Below are positions 9,128 through 17,235 of a DNA stretch of 35,894 nt, one piece after another. Made by a program: the position numbers and the translations under genes. The first letter of the stretch is position 1; each line of letters opens with the position of its first letter. The notes beneath the pieces were generated by a model, which worked only from the letters and a program-made list of their open reading frames with translations, did not search any database and was not told the DNA's origin. The DNA is taken from positions 1-35,894 of the forward strand of contig VFJR01000056.1 in assembly GCA_009885945.1 (NCBI GenBank). Direction: 5' to 3'. This DNA is from Anaerolineaceae bacterium (lineage in GTDB: Bacteria; Chloroflexota; Anaerolineae; Anaerolineales; Villigracilaceae).

Positions 9128-9148
9128 TACCAAAGATTTTGGTATACT
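9128..9148 (+). promoter_or_regulatory. extended -10 of mutS overlapping a 17-bp inverted repeat
   Basis: TACCAAA (9128-9134) and TTTGGTA (9138-9144) form a perfect 7+3+7 inverted repeat. Its right arm overlaps TGGTATACT (9140-9148), which fits an extended -10 element (TGnTATAAT type) for mutS; no good -35 is visible. With transcription starting near 9155, the ATG at 9184 would have a leader of about 30 nt. The repeat sits in the divergent region and could serve as an operator for either direction. Both the promoter and the operator are inferences. Confidence 0.35.
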
Positions 9149-9183
9149 GGATTTTATATTTCCCAAAAAAAGAGTTCCCCAAA

Positions 9184-11730
9184 ATGACCAACGAAGATGC
9201 AACCCCTGTACGCCAGCAATATCTAAAGGTTAAACGCGAGCATCCCAATGCCATCGTTCTCTTTCGCCTCGGCGATTTTTATGAGACCTTCGACGAAGAC
9301 GCAGAGATCACCGCGCGCGAATTAGATATTGTGCTCACCTCCCGCCCCGTTGGCGGCGGTACGCGCGTACCTTTGGCAGGCATTCCCTATCATGCTCTTG
9401 AAAATTATTTATCGCGCCTCATTTCAAAAGGCTATCATGTTGCCATTTGCGAACAGATCGGCGAAGTGCCCGCCAAAGGTCTAGTAGAGCGCAAAGTAGT
9501 GCGTGTGGTCACACCGGGCACAGTAACAGAGCCAGGACTCTTGCCTGGGGATGCGAATAACTACCTCGCTGCGGTCTTTCTTAACGATGGGTCTGCTTCT
9601 GTTTCTTATACAGATGTCACCACTGGAGAATTCGCCGTCACCGAACTTCCGCTCGAATCCCTGCGCGCCGAATTAACCAGATTACACCCCGCCGAAATTA
9701 TCTACCCTGACAATCAAACCCTGCCCGATAACATCACAGGTCATCTAACCGCCCTGCCCTCCTGGAAATTTGAAGCGGGTAAATGTAATGAAACTTTACT
9801 TTCTCATTTTCAATCCTCCACACTAGATGGTTTTGGATTAAAACAAAACAGCCTAGCAATCAAAACTGCAGGCGCGATCATTCAATATCTAAAAGAAACC
9901 CAGCCAGATTCTCTAAACCTGCTCAAGTCATTGCGAAACTACAGTCTCAATGAATTTATGACTCTCGATGCATCCACACGCCGCAACCTTGAGCTCGATG
10001 AAACTTTACGCGGCGAAAGAAAAGGCTCTCTACTTGGCACGCTAGACACAACCATTACACCAATGGGAAAAAGACTCATTCATCAATGGGTTAGTCAGCC
10101 ATTATTGAGCGTAGAAAAAATTATTCAAAGGCAAATCGGTGTGCAATTTTTTCACGAGCACGGAATGCAACGCGCTGAATTACGTCAGGCGCTGAAACCA
10201 ATCGCAGATTTAGAACGGCTAATCAACCGTGTTATTAGTGGGCAGGCACAACCACGCGATCTAGTCGCAATGCGCAATACATTAACCGAGTTACCTATCG
10301 TTAAAGAAGTGATTAGTCGTCAGTTTTCAGTGGTCAGTGGTCAATGGTCTTTATGCGAAGATCAATTATCCTTACTGCAAAAAGCCATTGATGATGATCC
10401 ACCTGCTACATTACAAAACACTGGTGTAATTCGAACTGCCTACTCGCAAGAATTAGATTCAGTGATTGACGCCTCCAAACACGCTCGAGACTGGATCGCC
10501 AACCTCGAAGGAATCGAACGCGAGAAGACGGGCATTAAGACTCTCAAGGTTGGCTACAACAAAGTATTTGGCTATTACATAGAAATCTCACGCGGCGCGG
10601 CAGATAAAGCCCCCGAGACCTACATCCGCAAACAAACCTTGGTCAACGCCGAAAGATTCATTACACCTGAGATGAAGGAATACGAAACGCTGGTCTTGAA
10701 TGCCGAAGAACGCATCAAAGAAATTGAAACACGCTTGTTTCGTGAGGTGTGTGCAGAAGTGGCAAAAGCCGCCAATATCATCCTCTCGACCGCGCGCGCG
10801 CTGGCGGAATTAGATGTGCTCTCCTCCCTCGCTGAGGTAGCGGCTCTCGGAGGCTATGTCAAGCCCCAAGTCCACGAAGGAAGCGAATTGGAAATTGTGG
10901 ATGGGCGTCATCCAGTAGTCGAACAGTTATTGAAAGGCGATCGCTATATCCCCAACGATGTCCATTTTGAAAAAGGCGAAATTGTGCGCATCATCACGGG
11001 ACCGAATATGGCGGGTAAATCCACTTATCTGCGTCAAACGGCATTGATCGTTTTGATGGCGCAAATGGGATCTTATGTACCTGCCCATTCCGCAAAAGTT
11101 GGCTTAGTGGATCGCATTTTTACACGCATCGGCGCGCAAGATGAAATTCACGCGGGGCAATCCACATTTATGGTGGAGATGGTGGAAGCCGCGAATATTT
11201 TGCATCACGCTACTTCACGCAGTTTATTAATTTTGGATGAAATTGGGCGCGGAACATCCACCTACGATGGACTTTCAATAGCCTGGGGCATCATCGAATA
11301 TATTCATAATCATCCACAACTGCGCGCCAAAACTTTATTTGCTACGCATTATCATGAGTTAACTCAACTTGCAGATTTACTGCCCGGCGTGCGTAATTAC
11401 AATGTGGCAGTCAGTGAAGCCGACAATACAATTGTATTCCTGCACAAGATCGTCGCAGGCGGCGCAGACCGTTCCTATGGGATTCACGTAGCACAACTAG
11501 CGGGTATGCCTGCACCTGTTGTGCAACGCGCCAACGAGATTATGTCAGAATTGGAAAAGACATCGGGGCGCGCAGTGAAAATTGATCCACATGCCGCGCA
11601 GCAAGCAATGCTATTCCCAGAATCAAGTCCGTTGTTGCGCGAATTAAAAGATATGGACGTAAATTCATTATCGCCAATCGAAGCGTTGAATAAATTATTT
11701 GAATGGCAAAAGAAGTATGCCTCAAAATAA
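9184..11730 (+). CDS. mutS: DNA mismatch repair protein MutS
   Basis: MutS is the ATPase that recognises mismatches and small loops and recruits MutL. The protein has 848 residues from the ATG at 9184, a normal length. The mismatch-reading Phe-x-Glu motif is in RLGDFYETF (Phe32, Glu34). The lever and clamp domains follow (VISGQAQPRDLVAM; KVGYNKVFGYYIEIS), then the ATPase with Walker A GPNMAGKST (606-614) and Walker B LLILDEIGRGTST (Asp685, Glu686), and FATHYHEL as the H-loop. I prefer the ATG at 9184 over an in-frame TTG at 9139 because that TTG overlaps the -10 element and precedes no family-like sequence; no strong ribosome-binding site is visible for either. Residues 380-389 are encoded by a heptamer repeat tract. 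A membrane-protein gene follows without a terminator. Confidence 0.97.
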   Translation: MTNEDATPVRQQYLKVKREHPNAIVLFRLGDFYETFDEDAEITARELDIVLTSRPVGGGTRVPLAGIPYHALENYLSRLISKGYHVAICEQIGEVPAKGLVERKVVRVVTPGTVTEPGLLPGDANNYLAAVFLNDGSASVSYTDVTTGEFAVTELPLESLRAELTRLHPAEIIYPDNQTLPDNITGHLTALPSWKFEAGKCNETLLSHFQSSTLDGFGLKQNSLAIKTAGAIIQYLKETQPDSLNLLKSLRNYSLNEFMTLDASTRRNLELDETLRGERKGSLLGTLDTTITPMGKRLIHQWVSQPLLSVEKIIQRQIGVQFFHEHGMQRAELRQALKPIADLERLINRVISGQAQPRDLVAMRNTLTELPIVKEVISRQFSVVSGQWSLCEDQLSLLQKAIDDDPPATLQNTGVIRTAYSQELDSVIDASKHARDWIANLEGIEREKTGIKTLKVGYNKVFGYYIEISRGAADKAPETYIRKQTLVNAERFITPEMKEYETLVLNAEERIKEIETRLFREVCAEVAKAANIILSTARALAELDVLSSLAEVAALGGYVKPQVHEGSELEIVDGRHPVVEQLLKGDRYIPNDVHFEKGEIVRIITGPNMAGKSTYLRQTALIVLMAQMGSYVPAHSAKVGLVDRIFTRIGAQDEIHAGQSTFMVEMVEAANILHHATSRSLLILDEIGRGTSTYDGLSIAWGIIEYIHNHPQLRAKTLFATHYHELTQLADLLPGVRNYNVAVSEADNTIVFLHKIVAGGADRSYGIHVAQLAGMPAPVVQRANEIMSELEKTSGRAVKIDPHAAQQAMLFPESSPLLRELKDMDVNSLSPIEALNKLFEWQKKYASK
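10321..10348 (+). repeat. heptamer tandem repeat inside mutS
   Basis: Four consecutive 7-nt units, CAGTTTT, CAGTGGT, CAGTGGT and CAATGGT, lie in the coding sequence and give the residues QFSVVSGQWS (about 380-389) in the core region before the clamp. The unit type resembles short heptanucleotide repeats seen between genes in cyanobacteria and Chloroflexota. Here the tract stays in frame and seems to add a surface segment. The repeat itself is directly visible; its origin as an invading repeat is inferred. Confidence 0.7.
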
Positions 11731-11746
11731 AGGTATCAAAATTAGC

Positions 11747-13579
11747 ATGTCAAAATCAACCCTTTCTATCATTAGCGAATCAATAAAAACCATATTTAAT
11801 AAACCATTTTTTTTTATCTTTCTTAACCTTTTCATCATAAATCTTGCTGTGATCGGAGTAATGAACTTACGCTACCCGTTAATTGGACATGATTTCACCT
11901 ACGCCTTGCCAAGCCTGCTTGATAATGCTATTCACTTCCGTCAAAACGGCTTCAGCATTCAATGGTTTACACCAACGTTTGGCGGGGGAATTCCATCCTT
12001 CGCAAACCCAAACAACATACAGTTCTCCTTACCTGCATTGTTGATCTTAATCATGCCACCATGGTCTGCAATAATCACTTATACAATTATTTACATTACC
12101 ATTGGCTTTTTGGCATGCTATTATTTTTTATACAAAACCCTGAATATGCACTGGACATCTAGTGTTTTAGGGGCGTTATTTTTTAGCATAAACGGCTTTT
12201 GCATTTCAAGAATCACGCCAGGGGAAGTTCCATTTTTGTCACTGGCTCTTTTTGGGTTATATTTAATTCCGTTATTTGACAAAAAAATGCCGAACATAAT
12301 TAGCATCCCTATGCTCGGATCAATGATTGGAATATTCATTTACTCAGCCGCGTATTACATATTGGTGATCTTTGCTATTTCCATCTTAATCACAGCCGCG
12401 CTAATTTACCTTTTATTTCCGATGGTGATTGAATGGAAAAAAACGATTCAAACGGCTGTTTTGGGCGGGGCGCTCGGATTGGTCATTTCTCTTTCAAAAT
12501 TAGCAGCTATAGGGGCGTTTATGCGCCAGTTTCCGCGCCTAGCAGCAGATGAACTGCCGACAACTTTTCTTAATGGTTCTTTAGCATTGGTTCTGGAAAT
12601 TCTTGGGGTCATGAGCATGGTTCCTATTTACATCCTCGGCGGACTAGACCCACATACCTTTCCCACGCTTACACGCCAGTTTAGCAACAGTCATTATGGG
12701 CTTTGGGAACTTGACTCATCTCTGACACCCGTTGTATTTGCCATCTTATTGATCCAATTGATAGATATCGTCAAATACAGAACCTATTTACGCAAGACAA
12801 CTACTTCACAAAAAATTGGCATTCTGTGTTTTTTATTTTTCACATGGGTTGGCGTTGAATTTGTGACTGCACAGGGATTTATATATCCAAATATCCGTCA
12901 TTTGCCAATTCTTAGTTCGCTGCGGGCAAATATGCGTTTTGCAGGAATTTTTATTTTTCCGCTGGCATTCCTTTCCGCAAGTATCTACAACCGCTGGCGC
13001 AAACAATGGAACAAAAGAAAACAGATTAATACCTTTATATTTGTAAACCTGCTGGCTTTGCTTCCTCTTGGTTTTTATTTTTCGTTCAAAGAAGATATGT
13101 ACTGGCAATTCTATGATATTGCCGGGGCAAATAAAATTTACACAGAAATAAATAATGGAAAATCTTTTGAAGTCACATCAATAGGGGTGGTTGACGGGAA
13201 AAACACCGGGGCTATGCTTTATCGCACAAGCAATCTAAATGTCTATGAACCTATCTTCGGTTTTAAGTTAGAAAATTTCCATCATCGTTTAGTAAGCGGG
13301 TCAATATGGCAAAAGACAGATGGGTATTACAATATGACCAATCCAATGGGATTCTTATATCCTACTGGAAACAACTACAAGGCATTTGATAGATTCGAGC
13401 TGAAAGACAAGGAAAAAATGGGGTTATTTGCAAAACATATCCAGCCTGAATGGGAAATTCCGCTATATCAAAAGGCAATTAACTATATTTCTGCATTTGC
13501 AACGATAGGCGCGATCACATCTTTGTTGTTTGGTTCAATATTTTTTTCACTCCGTCGCGCAAACAGGAACAAGATTTAA
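11747..13579 (+). CDS. polytopic membrane protein, possible GT-C / YfhO-like glycosyltransferase
   Basis: This is a large integral membrane protein (about 610 residues) with roughly a dozen hydrophobic segments. After the first helix comes a loop with YPLIGHDFTYALPSLLDNA and then SIQWFTPTFGGGIPSFANP. An acidic, aromatic first external loop of this kind is typical of GT-C glycosyltransferases and YfhO-type proteins, which take sugars from polyprenyl-phosphate carriers. The last third (after about 440) has a soluble extracellular-like part and a final helix. The neighbour two genes on encodes a DPM1/CsbB-like enzyme that would make such a carrier-linked sugar, which supports the call. The start is uncertain: ATG at 11747, ATG at 11717 (14-nt overlap with mutS) or TTG at 11699; none has a strong ribosome-binding site. 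Composition is clearly AT-richer than mutS. The family assignment is tentative. Confidence 0.7.
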   Translation: MSKSTLSIISESIKTIFNKPFFFIFLNLFIINLAVIGVMNLRYPLIGHDFTYALPSLLDNAIHFRQNGFSIQWFTPTFGGGIPSFANPNNIQFSLPALLILIMPPWSAIITYTIIYITIGFLACYYFLYKTLNMHWTSSVLGALFFSINGFCISRITPGEVPFLSLALFGLYLIPLFDKKMPNIISIPMLGSMIGIFIYSAAYYILVIFAISILITAALIYLLFPMVIEWKKTIQTAVLGGALGLVISLSKLAAIGAFMRQFPRLAADELPTTFLNGSLALVLEILGVMSMVPIYILGGLDPHTFPTLTRQFSNSHYGLWELDSSLTPVVFAILLIQLIDIVKYRTYLRKTTTSQKIGILCFLFFTWVGVEFVTAQGFIYPNIRHLPILSSLRANMRFAGIFIFPLAFLSASIYNRWRKQWNKRKQINTFIFVNLLALLPLGFYFSFKEDMYWQFYDIAGANKIYTEINNGKSFEVTSIGVVDGKNTGAMLYRTSNLNVYEPIFGFKLENFHHRLVSGSIWQKTDGYYNMTNPMGFLYPTGNNYKAFDRFELKDKEKMGLFAKHIQPEWEIPLYQKAINYISAFATIGAITSLLFGSIFFSLRRANRNKI

Positions 13580-13580
13580 C

Positions 13581-14384
13581 ATGGAACAACGAAGAGACAT
13601 ATCCGCTCAACAGGCAAGGAAGATGATTATTGAATTTTCAAGACGGGCTAACATTGGCCACATCGGCTCCGCTCTTTCTGTTGTTGATATCCTTACAGCC
13701 ATTTACTCAAATGTTATTAATATTGACAATCTGACTTCAAACGAAAGAGACCGCTTTGTCCTGTCAAATGGACATACATCTCTGGCGCTATATATAGTTC
13801 TCAATCTGGCAGGAATTCTGCCAGACAGCGAGTTACAAACATTCTTTGAAGACGGGAGCTATCTCGGGGTGCATCCGGATGCGAATATCACTGGCGTAGA
13901 TTTTACAAGTGGCTCATTGGGTCAAGGATTATCATTTGGGGCAGGTGCGGCGCTAGCGGCAAAATTACAAAGCTCAGGCAGACGCGTTTTCGTCGTCATG
14001 AGCGACGCAGAGTGTAACGAAGGATCAGTATGGGAGGCGGTGATGTTTGCCGCACACAGGCGATTGAGCAATCTTATAGCCATTGTTGATTTAAATGGAC
14101 AGCAAGCTATGGGTTATACAAAGGATGTTTTAAACCTGCAACCAATTGCTGAAAAATGGAAAGCCTTTCACTGGGACACACATTCAATCAATGGCAACGA
14201 TATTTCTAAAATCTCAAATACATTGAACTCTTTAAACACAACCAGCGCACAACCTCATGTAATCATTGCAAACACAACATTTGGAAAAGGGGTTTCTTTT
14301 ATGGAAAATAAACTCAAATGGCATTATATGCCTTTATCTGCAGAAGAGTACGTTCAAGCCTTGAGTGAAATAGAGCAACAATGA
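13581..14384 (+). CDS. transketolase, N-terminal (TPP-binding) subunit
   Basis: This is the first half of a two-gene transketolase, 267 residues, carrying the pyrophosphate-binding domain. Landmarks are the glycine-rich FVLSNGHTSLALYIVL, SGSLGQGLSFGAGAALAAKL, and the TPP/Mg motif starting at SDAECNEGSVWEA and ending in DLNGQQAMG. Transketolases move two-carbon ketol units between sugar phosphates. The ATG at 13581 follows the previous stop by one base and has AGGA a short distance upstream; a longer in-frame start at 13530 would overlap the upstream gene. It overlaps its partner subunit by 4 nt (ATGA). A complete single-chain transketolase is encoded at 21780-23756, so this pair is unlikely to be the housekeeping enzyme. 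Its place in a glycan cluster suggests a role in making an unusual sugar. Confidence 0.9.
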   Translation: MEQRRDISAQQARKMIIEFSRRANIGHIGSALSVVDILTAIYSNVINIDNLTSNERDRFVLSNGHTSLALYIVLNLAGILPDSELQTFFEDGSYLGVHPDANITGVDFTSGSLGQGLSFGAGAALAAKLQSSGRRVFVVMSDAECNEGSVWEAVMFAAHRRLSNLIAIVDLNGQQAMGYTKDVLNLQPIAEKWKAFHWDTHSINGNDISKISNTLNSLNTTSAQPHVIIANTTFGKGVSFMENKLKWHYMPLSAEEYVQALSEIEQQ

Positions 14385-15310
14385 GGAAAACTTTTGTAAA
14401 CGCACTAATAGACCTTGCAACAAATGATGAAAGAATCGTTTTACTAACAGGCGATCTTGGGTTTATGGTAATGGAGCCTTTTATAGAGCGTTTTCCTAAC
14501 AGATTCGTCAATGTTGGTGTTGCAGAACAAAACATGGTCGGCGTAGCAACTGGCATGGCAGAATCAGGAATGATTCCTTACGTTTATTCAATTACACCAT
14601 TCGCGGTTCTACGTCCATATGAATTCATCCGTAACGGGCCTATATATCATCAATTAAAAGTTCGCATTATTGGAGTTGGCGCAGGGCTTGAATATGGACA
14701 TGATGGAATTTCACATTTTGGAATTGATGACATAGGTGTTTTAAGGGTACAGCCCGGGATTTCTATATTCGCACCTGCAGATTACCAACAGGCAGATTCT
14801 ATTTTCCGAAAAACATGGGATATGCGCGGTCCAATTTATTATCGTTTAAGTAAGGATGAGAAATCAGTCGTACCCAATTTATCCGCAGCCTTTGAAATTG
14901 GAGAAGCCCAATTTATCGAAAATGGCAACGACATCTTGATCGTTACACTAGGAACTATTGCATTAGAAGCGGCTAAAGCTATTGAATTACTGAAAATTAG
15001 CGGTGTACATGCGTCATTACTAATGATCTCATCCATCAACCCGCCACCCTTAGCTTCTCTTTCACAAATCCTGCCAAAATTCAAAAAAATCATTACTGCA
15101 GAATCTCACTATATTAATGGCGGCATTGGGTCAATGATTGCAGAGTTTATCGCGGAAAAAAGCCTACACTGCACCTTAATTCGTTGCGGCATTGACCATA
15201 TACCAAATGGTCAAATTGGGCACACAGAATATCTACTGCAAACATTTGGGATTGACGAAAAAAGCATTGCGGCAAAAGCGCTCTCTGTGCTACAAGGAAA
15301 AAACATATAA
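14381..15310 (+). CDS. transketolase, C-terminal subunit
   Basis: This is the partner of the preceding gene (309 residues), with the pyrimidine-binding domain and the C-terminal domain. It starts MRKTFVNALIDLATNDERIVLLTGDLG; the catalytic glutamate of TPP enzymes lies in NVGVAEQNMVGVATGMA, followed by PYVYSITPFAVLRPYEFIRN and, near the end, ITAESHYINGGIGSMIAE, typical of transketolase C domains. The start overlaps the first subunit (ATGA at 14381), implying coupled translation and a heteromeric enzyme. The stop TAA shares one base with the ATG of the following glycosyltransferase gene. Split transketolases also occur as primary-metabolism enzymes in archaea and some thermophilic bacteria, so the special role rests on context and on the presence of the second, full-length enzyme. 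Confidence 0.9.
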   Translation: MRKTFVNALIDLATNDERIVLLTGDLGFMVMEPFIERFPNRFVNVGVAEQNMVGVATGMAESGMIPYVYSITPFAVLRPYEFIRNGPIYHQLKVRIIGVGAGLEYGHDGISHFGIDDIGVLRVQPGISIFAPADYQQADSIFRKTWDMRGPIYYRLSKDEKSVVPNLSAAFEIGEAQFIENGNDILIVTLGTIALEAAKAIELLKISGVHASLLMISSINPPPLASLSQILPKFKKIITAESHYINGGIGSMIAEFIAEKSLHCTLIRCGIDHIPNGQIGHTEYLLQTFGIDEKSIAAKALSVLQGKNI

Positions 15311-16290
15311 TGAGGGATAACAGCCAAAAAAAAACAATAAGCGCCATTATAGCAATTTACAGGGACGGACCTGCTATTCCTCACATGTACTCGCGTTTGA
15401 AAACAGTTTTTAAGAAAATCAAGGTGAATTATGAGATCATCTTTGTAAACGACTGTAGTCCAGATAACGCGCGCGAAGTATTGGAGGAAATTGCTCAAAA
15501 GGATAAACAGGTTGTAGTCATTAATCATTCGCGAAATTTCGGCTCTCAAAACGCATTTACCAGCGGCGCAAAAATTGCGAGCGGAGATGCTATTGTATTT
15601 CTTGATGGGGATCTTCAAGATCCGCCTGAACTAATCGAGCAGCTTTACAAAAAATGGGTAGAAGGATTCGATGTCGTCTATGGCGTTCGAGTAAAACGCG
15701 AAGCTTCAATATTCATGCGAATTGCCTATAAACTTTTTTATCGCATTTTCCGATCTATGTCTTACGTCAACATTCCGCTTGACGCAGGGGATTTTTCATT
15801 GATTGACCGCCGTGTAATCAATGTTCTCAATAATCTTCCAGAAAATAATCGCTTCATCCGCGGGTTGCGGGCTTGGGCAGGCTTTAAACAAACCGGGGTT
15901 CCTTATGTTCGCCCCGAAAGAATGTTTGGTCAGACCACCAACAATTTATTGAAAAATATTGATTGGGCTAAAAAAGCCATCTTTTCATTTTCTTATGTTC
16001 CGCTGGATGTAATTAGCTGGCTGGCTATTGCAACAGTTGCTGGCGCTACACTAATGTCTCTCTTCCAGTTTTTCTTGCGAATTTTCTTCCCCAGCATGAG
16101 CCCCTCCGGGTTTTCAACCCTGATCATATTGATATTATTCATGGGCGGAGTTCAATTGATATGCCTTGCCATTATAGGTTCATATCTAACTCACATATAT
16201 GATGAAGTCAAGCGCAGACCCCCTTATATTGTAGAAAGCATTATCAACCATCCTGAAACAAAAAAGTCAGCATCCAACAGAGACAAATGA
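15310..16290 (+). CDS. family 2 glycosyltransferase, DPM1/CsbB/GtrB-like, with C-terminal membrane helices
   Basis: This enzyme is predicted to move a sugar from a nucleotide donor to polyprenyl phosphate at the inner face of the membrane. The GT2 core spans about residues 10-230: ISAIIAIYRDG, YEIIFVNDCSPDNA, NHSRNFGSQNAFTSG and the metal-binding FLDGDLQDPPELI. The segment DAGDFSLIDRRVI and RGLRAWAGFKQ are typical of the DPM1/GtrB/ArnC group. Two hydrophobic helices follow (about 235-265 and 275-300) and a short basic tail, giving the usual 326-residue length. The gene overlaps both neighbours (1 nt before, 4 nt after). In Bacillus subtilis, CsbB of this type works with the multi-span YfhO; the membrane protein at 11747-13579 could be the matching partner. 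Which sugar is transferred cannot be told. Confidence 0.92.
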   Translation: MRDNSQKKTISAIIAIYRDGPAIPHMYSRLKTVFKKIKVNYEIIFVNDCSPDNAREVLEEIAQKDKQVVVINHSRNFGSQNAFTSGAKIASGDAIVFLDGDLQDPPELIEQLYKKWVEGFDVVYGVRVKREASIFMRIAYKLFYRIFRSMSYVNIPLDAGDFSLIDRRVINVLNNLPENNRFIRGLRAWAGFKQTGVPYVRPERMFGQTTNNLLKNIDWAKKAIFSFSYVPLDVISWLAIATVAGATLMSLFQFFLRIFFPSMSPSGFSTLIILILFMGGVQLICLAIIGSYLTHIYDEVKRRPPYIVESIINHPETKKSASNRDK

Positions 16291-17213
16291 ACCCGCAATT
16301 CACCCTACATGAAACTATCTGTGCAATTTGTGGATCCAAAGAAAATAGCACAGAATTATACAAAGCGAATGTCACGCCAAACGACTTTACACCAGAAATA
16401 TTCTCCGCGCGTAGATTACCCGATAAAATCCACTATCGTATCGTTCGCTGCAACAACTGCGGACTGGTGCGTTCTGACCCAACCATTCATTCAAATATTT
16501 TAACAACCTTATATGCCAAAAGCATTCAAAATTATGATCTTGAAGTAAAAAACCTGACTGACACTTATTTCAAATACGTTCAGGAAGCAATTAAGATTTT
16601 GGGAATTAAATCCATTCCTAAGGCTGGATTTCTAGAAATTGGATGTGGAAGCGGATTCCTTTTAGAAAAGGCTATAGAATATGGTTTTGGTCTAGTGCTA
16701 GGTATTGAGCCTAGCGTTGAGGCGGTTAACAAAAGTTCAGCGCATATCCGCCCCGCGATTATTTGCGATATGCTTCAACCCGGCATGTTACAAAAGGAAA
16801 ATTTCGATTTAATTTGCATGTTCCAAGTTTTTGATCACATTGCAAACCCAAATGCTCTATTAAGTGAATGTGTAAAAGCGCTCAAGCCTGGCGGAGGATT
16901 GTTAATTTTCAATCATGATGTAAGAGCTCTTTCAGCTCTGGTTTTGGGCGAAAATAGCCCAATCTTTGACGTTGAGCATACATACCTATACAACCAAAAT
17001 ACTATCGGGAAAATAGCTCAAAAACACGGGCTGAAAATTAAAATAATTTCTTCAGCAACAAATCGCATTTCGCTTCGACATTTAACCCACTTGCTCCCCA
17101 TAAAACAAAGTATAAAACTATATTTATTAAACAAACTAAAAAATACTGTGTTTGGTAATTTCGTGATTTCGCTAAAACTGGGCAATCTGTTTATAATTGC
17201 ACAAAAGCCTTAA
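16287..17213 (+). CDS. class I SAM-dependent methyltransferase with N-terminal zinc-binding motif
   Basis: This is a 308-residue methyltransferase. The N-terminus has two cysteine pairs, CAICG (about residues 11-14) and CNNCG (about 57-60), the pattern of a small zinc-binding domain found ahead of many sugar and natural-product methyltransferases. The SAM-binding Rossmann fold follows with GFLEIGCGSGFLLEKA (motif I), GIEPSVEAV, and FDLICMFQVFDHIANP, then LKPGGGLLIFNHD. It is shorter than sugar C-methyltransferases of the TylC3 kind (around 400 residues) and lacks their extra C-terminal domain, so O- or N-methylation is equally possible. It overlaps the glycosyltransferase gene by 4 nt, so both are translated together; a glycan precursor or the lipid-linked sugar is the most likely target. 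Confidence 0.9.
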   Translation: MNPQFTLHETICAICGSKENSTELYKANVTPNDFTPEIFSARRLPDKIHYRIVRCNNCGLVRSDPTIHSNILTTLYAKSIQNYDLEVKNLTDTYFKYVQEAIKILGIKSIPKAGFLEIGCGSGFLLEKAIEYGFGLVLGIEPSVEAVNKSSAHIRPAIICDMLQPGMLQKENFDLICMFQVFDHIANPNALLSECVKALKPGGGLLIFNHDVRALSALVLGENSPIFDVEHTYLYNQNTIGKIAQKHGLKIKIISSATNRISLRHLTHLLPIKQSIKLYLLNKLKNTVFGNFVISLKLGNLFIIAQKP

Positions 17214-17235
17214 ATAATTTTTGGGACATCCACAC

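Noticed and set aside
9139-9183. TTG start extending MutS by 15 residues
   Set aside because: The TTG overlaps the extended -10 element, and the extra residues do not look like a MutS N-terminus.
15211-15618. Minus-strand frame of 135 codons
   Set aside because: It overlaps the split transketolase and glycosyltransferase genes, both of which are supported by motifs.
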